A stretch of DNA of 5,009 nucleotides from Candidatus Aminicenantota bacterium (GTDB lineage Bacteria; Acidobacteriota; Aminicenantia; Aminicenantales; Aminicenantaceae), in assembly GCA_016926925.1 (NCBI GenBank), contig JAFGNQ010000041.1:1-5009 (forward strand). The letters run 5' to 3'. Numbering within the stretch: the stretch's first letter is position 1; each line of letters opens with the position of its first letter. This document shows positions 1 to 5,009 of this stretch, in pieces. Made by a program: the position numbers and the translations under genes. The notes below the pieces were generated by a model, which did no database searches, was not told the origin of the DNA, and worked only from the letters and a program-made list of their open reading frames with translations.

Positions 1-34
1 AATTTGATGGGATGGATGAAGCGAATCTGGAAAT

Positions 35-1021
35 TTAGTCTTTCATCTTTTCGATGGTGGCGATGATGTTTTTAACTATCGGAACTTCCGGGTTTTCCGG
101 ATCCATCTCGATGAATTTATTGAAATACTCAAGGGCTTTTTCGTAGTCTGCCTTGTTCAGGTAGACATACCCCAGTTTGAGATAGGGCTTAGACCAATCA
201 GGTTTGATTTGAATAGCCATGTCATAATAGTGAATGGCCTCGTCGGTTTTCTGATTGGAGAAAAGAATCTCCCCGACGTTTAGAGCTGCCACTTCATCCT
301 GTGGGGAGATTTCTAAGGCTTGACTGAAATATTTCTGGGCTGCTTCATAGTCCTGTCCCTGTATGGCCACTTCGCCAAGGCCGGTAAAAGATCGCAATGC
401 AGCGTCCGGGTCTCCCTTGTAATCCCCGTGGGTTTCCAAGGTCTTGTCCAGGACCAACTGAAAGTTGGCTTTTGCCGCGTCCAGATCTCCCTTCTTCAAG
501 TAGCACTGCCCTATATTCAAATGGACTTGATAAACCTCCGGGTATTTATCCAGAAATTGCTCGAAGGTTTGAAGAGCTTCATCGTATTTTTCTTCATTGG
601 TGAGCTGATTCCCTTTTTCAAACAATTCGAAAGCGGACTCGTCGCTGAGGAGTGCTGCAAAGCCGGTCATTTTCTTTAGAGTGAAGGTTATCGGAGGATT
701 CCTTTTGAGCTGGCGGATGTTCATGTCGATCGACGAAGGCGCGTAGCCCCGCTTGGCAGCCGATATCCGCCAGTAGCCCGTCCACATTCCCGCCACGGCG
801 AAATTGCCTTTATCGTCGGAAGTGCCTTCGAGCTTTTTCCCGTCCTTCAAACTCTCCACTACGATCGCCGCTCCTTCGACCGGATTGCCGTCCTGGTCCA
901 CAACCGTTCCATTGATCCTTCCCTGCCCTATTTCCTCTTGTGCTGGGAGTGAGAAGCATGTCCCCGCCAAAATCGTGCTCATGAATACAAAAAACAGCAT
1001 ATTTCTTTTAATCGAGCTCAT
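35..1021 (-). CDS. Secreted TPR protein with N-terminal carboxypeptidase-regulatory-like domain
   Basis: The product is 328 aa. Residues 1-28 form a signal peptide: a Lys/Arg start, then a hydrophobic core (FFVFMSTILAG), with likely cleavage near SLPA-Q. The mature protein is therefore expected in the periplasm or at the cell surface. Residues about 35-115 fit a carboxypeptidase-regulatory-like beta-sandwich (INGTVVDQDGNPVEGA, then DDKGNFAVAGMWTGYW). Residues about 131-310 hold roughly five TPR units with the usual W/L-G-Y-A-F-P spacing, for example YDEALQTFEQFLDKYP, GDLDAAKANFQLVL and ADYEKALEYFNKFIEMDP. TPRs bind proteins, so a scaffold or assembly role is plausible, but no enzymatic function is visible. 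The frame is open upstream to 1099. I chose the ATG at 1021 because a strong Shine-Dalgarno sits 5 bases before it and the signal peptide follows directly. It is transcribed toward the left edge, with no partner gene visible. Confidence 0.88.
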   Translation of the reverse strand: MSSIKRNMLFFVFMSTILAGTCFSLPAQEEIGQGRINGTVVDQDGNPVEGAAIVVESLKDGKKLEGTSDDKGNFAVAGMWTGYWRISAAKRGYAPSSIDMNIRQLKRNPPITFTLKKMTGFAALLSDESAFELFEKGNQLTNEEKYDEALQTFEQFLDKYPEVYQVHLNIGQCYLKKGDLDAAKANFQLVLDKTLETHGDYKGDPDAALRSFTGLGEVAIQGQDYEAAQKYFSQALEISPQDEVAALNVGEILFSNQKTDEAIHYYDMAIQIKPDWSKPYLKLGYVYLNKADYEKALEYFNKFIEMDPENPEVPIVKNIIATIEKMKD

Positions 1022-1033
1022 TAGGCCCTCCCT
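1022..1033 (-). promoter_or_regulatory. Ribosome binding site that fixes the TPR-gene start
   Basis: Read on the minus strand, AGGGAGGGCCTA directly precedes the ATG at 1021. The GGAGG core lies 5 bases from the start codon. This favours the start at 1021 over the upstream in-frame start at 1099, which would put 26 residues ahead of the signal peptide. Confidence 0.8.
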
Positions 1034-1066
1034 TATATCAAAAAATGTAATTATCCAGGCTCCTGA

Positions 1067-1093
1067 ATTATCCGGATTTTCTAATACTGCCAA
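1067..1093 (-). promoter_or_regulatory. Possible sigma-70-like promoter of the TPR gene
   Basis: On the minus strand, TTGGCA (1093-1088, 5/6 to the -35 consensus) is followed after 15 bases by GATAAT (1072-1067, 5/6 to the -10 consensus). The spacing is short and the region is AT-rich, so other placements exist, for example TAAAAT or TATGAT a little further upstream. This is a weak prediction made by eye. Confidence 0.22.
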
Positions 1094-1099
1094 CATCAT

Positions 1100-1370
1100 A
1101 TTTTAACATTTGTGTAAAGAAAATTTAAGTTCCTTATTTTTACTGATCCTAAGAGGATTCAGAGTTAAAATCTTTCTTATTCACCGAATCGGCTTTTCAG
1201 CGATCCTTGCCAATATAAGAAAGATGAATCCGGGCTTTTTTGCGATTCTGGTCGTTATGCGTTTTATTCTTTGGCTCATAAGGACGAACAATTGGAATAT
1301 TATCCTTAAGAGCTATGACGGCAAAACCTGTATAGTGCCATCCGCTGCAAAAAAAAAGACCTGCCGCCTT
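1100..1370. other. AT-rich intergenic region without a supported gene
   Basis: A plus-strand frame from 1110 to 1376 is open but starts at a TTG with no Shine-Dalgarno and has no recognisable motif, so I do not call it. On the minus strand, the frame that follows the TAG at 1371-1373 stays open for 57 codons to a TGA at 1197-1199. It has a natural-looking composition (VRPYEPKNK, then ARIHLSYIGKD) but no start codon. The region also contains a perfect 11-bp inverted repeat (1170-1225) and a run of nine A at 1349-1357. It may be decayed coding sequence or an unrecognised repeat. Confidence 0.5.
1170..1225. repeat. Perfect 11-bp inverted repeat (hairpin)
   Basis: ATCTTTCTTAT at 1170-1180 is the exact reverse complement of ATAAGAAAGAT at 1215-1225. 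The 34-base loop holds a further short complement (ATCG at 1188-1191 with CGAT at 1201-1204). Read on the minus strand, the stem runs into TTTT and then AAC, so it could act as a weak terminator for minus-strand transcription coming from the ligase remnant. The stem is AT-rich, so terminator strength is doubtful. Confidence 0.5.
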
Positions 1371-1970
1371 CTATGAATCTGAGTCAACAGTTTCATCGAT
1401 TAACATTTTGTGCTTTCCACTTTTCACGAATACAAAATTTTCAACTTGAACGACATCGAGTTCCATTCCAATCTTCCTATAAAATGGTTCAAAAGACGAT
1501 TTCATGTGGTCTAAGTCAGGGCTATGATTCTTCCGGAGCCGGAGTCTTAAAACAATCTTGTTCGGTGCAACTTTGGCAAACTGAAACTGATCAATAAAAT
1601 CTAAATATTGATAGAAGTTTCTAGCTACAAATCCTGCCAGATGAAGCAGGCCGCCGCTTGGGGTTGTTACATTATCTGACTTTCTTCCTTCGATTTGTTT
1701 CACAACCCTCCAGGTACACCCACAAGGACAATGACTTATTTCCCCGGATGTAAGATCTCCAATTCGATATCTTATAAGCGGCCATGCATAATTCCATAGG
1801 TCTGTAACTATTATTTCCTTGATATCTCCGGCAAAATCTTCGAACGACTTTATATCTTCAGGGCGAAGTCCATGATCATCGAATCTTTTTTTGTAAAAAG
1901 GTACATTCAGATAGGAATGTTTTAATAACCTCCTGTTTGTTTGACCTCGGCCGGTTCCTGTGGTATGTAC
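1371..1970 (-). pseudogene. Remnant of a CapK/PaaK-type adenylate-forming ligase, catalytic core deleted
   Basis: The C-terminal part (about 1371-1817) matches the end of the phenylacetate-CoA ligase/CapK family (COG1541). It has EIIVTDLWNYAWPLIRYRIGD, then the Cys-rich CPCGCTWR, the GRKSDNV loop, and the late SGKHKMLI element. Ahead of it (about 1834-1934) lies a stretch typical of the family's N-terminus: LLKHSYLNVPFYKKRF, then GLRPEDIKSFEDF. In intact members (about 430-450 aa) some 200 or more residues with the ATP-binding core separate these blocks. Here they meet within about 5 codons, in frame, near 1817-1832. Intact relatives activate acids as acyl-AMP or CoA esters, often in polysaccharide or aryl-acid pathways; this product should be inactive. 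No Shine-Dalgarno-supported start is visible. The frame is open upstream to 2168, with an ATG at 2030, but that part is antisense to the peptidase and shows no homology I recognise. Confidence 0.72.
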
Positions 1971-1976
1971 TAAAAT
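1941..1976 (+). promoter_or_regulatory. Possible promoter of the M28 peptidase gene
   Basis: TTGACC (1941-1946, 5/6 to the -35 consensus) is followed after 17 bases by TATGTA (1964-1969), preceded by TGG as in an extended -10. A better -10 match, TAAAAT (1971-1976), is too far away at 24 bases. Transcription from here would leave a leader of roughly 55 bases. The peptidase is the only plus-strand gene, so it needs its own promoter in about this place. The site overlaps the 5' end of the ligase remnant. Confidence 0.3.
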
Positions 1977-2017
1977 TCTTTCTTTAATTTGATATGCGAT
2001 GTGCGATGAAAATATAC

Positions 2018-2031
2018 AAGGAGAAGGCATA
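2018..2031 (+). promoter_or_regulatory. Ribosome binding site of the M28 peptidase gene
   Basis: AAGGAG (2018-2023) lies 8 bases before the ATG at 2032. It decides the start in favour of 2032, where a Lys-Lys signal peptide begins, rather than the in-frame ATG at 1999. Confidence 0.8.
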
Positions 2032-3666
2032 ATGAAAAAGATCTTTCCGGCCATTTTATCGATTATCTTTTGTCTCGCTGTGTTCCACTGCGGGCGCAGG
2101 GAAAATCCGGAAAAATTAGGGATAGGAATGATTTCCGATGTCAATCTGATGGAACACATCAAATTCATATCTCATGACCTGATGGAGGGGCGTGATACCG
2201 GCTCCAGGGGGGAAATGATTGCCGCCCAGTATATTGCGACGCAGTACGCCATCAACGGCATTCAGCCGGGGGGAGGCGACGGAACCTATTTTCAAAACTT
2301 CGAACTGGTGAAACAAACCCCAAAATCTCTGAATACTTTCACTTTCGGCAAAGACGGCCGGCAGTATTCTCCGAAATTCAAAGACGAATTTGTGGTCATG
2401 TCTGCAAAACCTGATGCGCAGATGGTGACGGAAGCGGAGGTTCTTTATGTCGGATACGGTATCGATGCACCTGAGTATGATTGGAATGACTATGAAGGCA
2501 TTGAAACGGACGGTAAAATCTTTCTCATGCTTATGGGAGAGCCTGCTTCGGAGGATGCGGATTTTTTCAAAGGGGACGAAGTCTCCGACTACGGTCAATG
2601 GGGATATAAATTCAAAATCGCCACAGAAAAAGGGGCAGCCGGGGTCATTTTGATCTATGATCAGGAGTACGGCAATTACCCCTGGGCCTTGATTGCAGGT
2701 TTTTTTGGAAGGGCGAGAATGAATTTGAAGGTCGATAAACGGGATACTTCTGAGCTGCGAATGATGAGCTTCATCAATCAGGATTGTGCGAGGGATCTGC
2801 TTGATTTCGCCGGACAATCCTATGAATCTCTTCTGGAAAAGGCCGGGAGTAAAAAATTCGATCCGGTGAACCTGGGCATCTCTCTGAAGGCCGATCTCGA
2901 GTCGACTATTGAAGATGTCCCGTGCCGGAACGTCATCGGTATCGTGCCGGGTAGAATTGCCGATGAGTATGTTCTCTATACTGCGCATACCGATCATCTG
3001 GGAATAGGAAAGCCGGAAGACGGGGATAATATCTATAATGGTGCAATCGACAACGCCAGCGGATGTGCGTCCCTGATCGAGATTGGGAGGGTTTTCGCTT
3101 CTTTTCCTTCTCCGCCCGAACGGTCCATTGTGCTTGCCTGTGTGACAGCCGAAGAGAAGGGTCTTCTCGGCTCGAAGTATTATGCGCAAAATCCCGTTTT
3201 CCCCCTTAATAAAACACTGGCCGTGATCAACCTCGACGGTATCCTGCCATGGGGACTGGCAAAGGATTTCATATTCATCGGCGCCGAACGCTCCAGCCTG
3301 AAAGAAATCGCCCTGAAAATCGCCGATGACAACGAAATGGTTTTAACGACGGATCTGATGCCGAAAGAGAACTTCTATATGCGGTCGGATCACTACAGCC
3401 TGGCGCAGGAAGGTCTGCCCGGCGGAATGCTGGTTAACGGCTTCCAGTTCCTCGACAAACCGGAAGAATGGGGTTTGGAAGAGCTGAAAAAATGGCTGAC
3501 AACGGTCTATCATCATCCCAGCGATGAGTTTTCCGACGAGTGGCATATGGAAACCGTCGTCCAAGTGAACCGGATTGCCTTCCAGTTCGGCTGCCGAATA
3601 GCCGGCTTAAAGCATTGGCCGACCTGGAACGATGACCAGCCGTTCAAAAAGATCCGCGACTTTTAA
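2032..3666 (+). CDS. Exported M28-family zinc peptidase with PA domain
   Basis: The product is 544 aa. MKKIFPAILSIIFCLAVFHC is an export signal; Cys20, followed by GRREN, suggests a lipoprotein, although VFH before the Cys is a poor lipobox. A PA-like domain spans about 135-235 (VLYVGYGI, GKIFLMLMGEP, EKGAAGVILIYD). The M28 catalytic domain spans about 298-525 and keeps the expected residues of the two-zinc site: His319 and Asp321 in AHTDHLG, bridging Asp340 in GAIDNASG, catalytic Glu374 with ligand Glu375 in TAEEKGLLGS, Asp402 in NLDG, and His494 in YHHPSD. SDHYSLAQEGLP (452-463) is also typical. It should release N-terminal amino acids or small peptides outside the cytoplasm. Exact specificity cannot be read, since M28 includes aminopeptidases, carboxypeptidases and glutaminyl cyclases. 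It is flanked by decayed minus-strand genes and appears to be transcribed alone. Confidence 0.93.
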   Translation: MKKIFPAILSIIFCLAVFHCGRRENPEKLGIGMISDVNLMEHIKFISHDLMEGRDTGSRGEMIAAQYIATQYAINGIQPGGGDGTYFQNFELVKQTPKSLNTFTFGKDGRQYSPKFKDEFVVMSAKPDAQMVTEAEVLYVGYGIDAPEYDWNDYEGIETDGKIFLMLMGEPASEDADFFKGDEVSDYGQWGYKFKIATEKGAAGVILIYDQEYGNYPWALIAGFFGRARMNLKVDKRDTSELRMMSFINQDCARDLLDFAGQSYESLLEKAGSKKFDPVNLGISLKADLESTIEDVPCRNVIGIVPGRIADEYVLYTAHTDHLGIGKPEDGDNIYNGAIDNASGCASLIEIGRVFASFPSPPERSIVLACVTAEEKGLLGSKYYAQNPVFPLNKTLAVINLDGILPWGLAKDFIFIGAERSSLKEIALKIADDNEMVLTTDLMPKENFYMRSDHYSLAQEGLPGGMLVNGFQFLDKPEEWGLEELKKWLTTVYHHPSDEFSDEWHMETVVQVNRIAFQFGCRIAGLKHWPTWNDDQPFKKIRDF

Positions 3667-3964
3667 CACTTTTGGGCAAGCTTGAGAACGATGCCAAAAA
3701 GTCGAAATGAAAATGTGAATTCATGGGAAATTCTTTGACCAAACCGGTCATCTTCTGATTGGCTCCGACATTAAACCTCATCCCGACGCGATAGATCCGT
3801 TCGGCTTTATCATGGAATCGGTCGCAGCTCAATTCGCTGCGGACAAAGAGCAGTATGAAGATGCAGCAGGCAATACCTACGGCGAGGCCGGTGACATTGA
3901 TAAAACTGTAAGCTTTGTGTTTCTTTATATTTCTTATGGCTACCTTGAGATAATTCTCAAACAT
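3644..3964 (-). pseudogene. Truncated FtsX/MacB-type ABC transporter permease, N-terminal remnant
   Basis: The open frame is 106 codons, against about 780-800 aa for intact members. Residues 1-60 are a normal family start: NYLKVAIRNIKKHKAYSFIN, a transmembrane helix (GLAVGIACCIFILLFV), then SELSCDRFHDKAERIYRV. From about residue 72, MTGLVKEFPMNSHFHFDFLASFSSL matches a motif of the periplasmic domain (VTGVvkdvPxNSHFHFDFL) that normally lies more than 100 residues further on, so roughly that many codons are missing at about 3752-3785, with the frame kept. Recognisable homology ends near 3676, and the last residues (KSVKSRGSF) read antisense into the peptidase gene. GGAG at 3971-3974, 6 bases from the ATG, is an intact ribosome binding site. 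It lies 36 bases after the stop of the upstream permease, so it was probably the second gene of that operon. Confidence 0.82.
3668..3702. terminator. Imperfect inverted repeat just after the peptidase stop
   Basis: ACTTTTGGGCA (3668-3678) pairs with TGCCAAAAAGT (3692-3702) over 11 positions with one mismatch and a 13-base loop. It begins 2 bases after the TAA of the peptidase gene. There is no T run after the stem on either strand, so it is not a classical intrinsic terminator. It could still slow transcription or protect the mRNA 3' end. It also falls at the broken end of the permease remnant. Confidence 0.35.
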
Positions 3965-3975
3965 TTCGATCTCCG
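3965..3975 (-). promoter_or_regulatory. Ribosome binding site of the truncated permease
   Basis: The minus strand reads CGGAG, then ATCGAA, then the ATG at 3964. The GGAG at 3971-3974 is 6 bases from the start. The translation signal has survived although the gene has not. Confidence 0.65.
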
Positions 3976-4000
3976 CGGCAGGTTCTTATCACAAGTTTCT

Positions 4001-5009
4001 TCATTCGTACCGCAGCGATTTTATAGGATCGGTTGTGGCCGCTCTTAATGCCTGAGAGCTGACTGTGAGCAGGGCGATCAAGAAGGAAATGGCCAATGAG
4101 AAGACAAAGACCGTAACCGAAATATGTGTTCGGTAAGCAAATCCCTGCAGCCATTTGTTTAAGGCAAAATAGGCGAGCGGCCAGGCGATGATATTGGAGA
4201 TCACCACCCATTTGGTGAATTCCCTGGTTAGTAGTATCAAGATTCCCGTGACCGATGCACCGAGTACCCTGCGGATACCGATCTCTTTGGTTCTCTGTTC
4301 GGCCGTGAATGAAGCCAGACCGAACAAGCCGAGGCAGGCGATGAAAATGGCCAGCACCGAAAAATAGGTGAAGATCCGGCTCAAGCGTTCCTCGGCCCTG
4401 TACTGGGAGTCGAACGAATCGTCGAGGAACGTGTAGGTGAAAGGTTGATGAGGAGCGAACTGACGTATTTTATCCCGTAAAAGCGCCATTGTCTCCGGAA
4501 TGTTTTCGGGACTGATCCGAATCGAGAGCGAATTCAGATAGTCGTTCGAGCAGCTGATATGAAGCGGTGCGATCTCCTTATGCAAAGATTCGATATGAAA
4601 ATCCTTGACGACTCCGATAACTGTTTTCTTGTTCATTTTTCCAGACTTAGTAAATTCTGTGATGCTTTTGCCGATGGCGTCCTCCCAGCCGAATTTCCTG
4701 GCGGCGGTTTCGTTGATTATGACTGAACGATCGATGTCTGATTCCAGGTCCGGAGAGAAATTCCTCCCGCTTGCCATTTCGATACCCAGAGTCGGAATAA
4801 AGTCGGCGTCGACGGCAAGCTCACCCATATACTGAGATTGATCCGGGGAATAGCCTTCGGGAATGAAGGGATTGTAGTAGGTCGTCTGTCCGGGGACGTG
4901 CGAAGAAGCGGCAACACTCAAAACGCCGCTGAGGCTTTTGAGTTCCTCTTTGAGCGGCCGGAGGGAATCCTGTGTGCTCTCGTCACTGATGGGAATGACC
5001 ACGATCTGC
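4001..5009 (-). CDS. FtsX/MacB-type ABC transporter permease, C-terminal part (5' end outside the window)
   Basis: About 335 codons are visible and the frame is still open at the right edge, where QIVVIPI continues a typical mid-protein motif. The GTG at 5002 is therefore not the true start. The first 200 or so residues are the second periplasmic MacB-like domain (GRNFSPDL, SVIINETAARKFGW, DAIGKSI, TVIGVVKDFHIESLH). The last 130 are the FtsX domain: a transmembrane helix at about 208-230, the cytoplasmic FTAEQRTKEIGIRRVLGAS coupling motif, helices at about 253-282 and 297-318, and the canonical end DPIKSLRYE. Relatives work with a MacB-like ATPase in the inner membrane as mechanotransmission pumps for peptides, lipoproteins or drugs. 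No ATPase lies in the window. No substrate can be deduced. It appears intact as far as it is visible, unlike its downstream paralogue. Confidence 0.92.
   Translation of the reverse strand, partial: QIVVIPISDESTQDSLRPLKEELKSLSGVLSVAASSHVPGQTTYYNPFIPEGYSPDQSQYMGELAVDADFIPTLGIEMASGRNFSPDLESDIDRSVIINETAARKFGWEDAIGKSITEFTKSGKMNKKTVIGVVKDFHIESLHKEIAPLHISCSNDYLNSLSIRISPENIPETMALLRDKIRQFAPHQPFTYTFLDDSFDSQYRAEERLSRIFTYFSVLAIFIACLGLFGLASFTAEQRTKEIGIRRVLGASVTGILILLTREFTKWVVISNIIAWPLAYFALNKWLQGFAYRTHISVTVFVFSLAISFLIALLTVSSQALRAATTDPIKSLRYE

Noticed and set aside
1349..1357. Run of nine A (T on the minus strand) as an intrinsic terminator of the ligase remnant
   Set aside because: No stem with reasonable pairing precedes the T run on the minus strand. 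It may simply be a slippage-prone homopolymer.
1110..1376. 88-codon plus-strand open frame
   Set aside because: It starts at a TTG without a ribosome binding site and has no recognisable domain. The opposite strand frame looks at least as protein-like.
1930..1935. AGGAGG on the minus strand as a ribosome binding site for the ligase remnant
   Set aside because: No ATG, GTG or TTG follows at a usable distance, and it falls within the codons for Arg-Arg of the N-terminal block.
1970..2168. 5' extension of the ligase remnant's open frame into the peptidase gene
   Set aside because: It has no family homology, no ribosome binding site at the ATG at 2030, and is antisense to the real start of the peptidase.
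2116..3189. Long minus-strand open frame of 357 codons inside the peptidase gene
   Set aside because: It is an antisense shadow of the M28 gene, whose own frame has a signal peptide, ribosome binding site and all catalytic motifs.
4605..4917. Short open frames on both strands within the right-hand permease
   Set aside because: They are shadows of the permease coding frame, with no ribosome binding sites or motifs.

Overview
The window looks like part of a Gram-negative-type bacterial chromosome, probably from an uncultured, moderate-GC lineage. The evidence is a secreted TPR protein with a carboxypeptidase-regulatory-like domain, an exported PA-domain M28 peptidase, and tandem MacB/FtsX-type permeases with the start and end motifs common in Acidobacteriota/Aminicenantes/KSB1/Bacteroidota-like genomes. 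This is a low-confidence guess from protein style. No rRNA, tRNA or other phylogenetic marker is present.

Layout from left to right. (1) 35-1021, minus: intact secreted TPR protein with a strong Shine-Dalgarno. (2) 1022-1370: AT-rich gap with no supported gene. It holds an 11-bp inverted repeat, an A9 run, and a short coding-like stretch in frame with the next gene's stop. (3) 1371 to about 1970, minus: remnant of a CapK/PaaK-type adenylate-forming ligase. It keeps an N-terminal segment and the C-terminal part but lacks the adenylation core. (4) 2032-3666, plus: intact M28 zinc peptidase with all metal ligands and a PA domain. It is the only plus-strand gene. (5) 3644-3964, minus: N-terminal remnant of an FtsX/MacB-type permease with an internal in-frame deletion and a lost C-terminus; its reading frame overlaps the end of the peptidase gene. 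(6) 4001 to the right edge, minus: C-terminal part of a second permease of the same family, intact as far as it can be seen.

The two permeases are adjacent and in the same direction (36 bases apart), as in tandem permease operons. The peptidase sits between two decayed minus-strand genes, and both remnants keep an open frame across the apparent deletion. I see no CRISPR array, phage, toxin-antitoxin, recognisable transposase or defence cassette, and no evidence for a new multi-gene system. The noteworthy biology is local gene decay and rearrangement around the peptidase.
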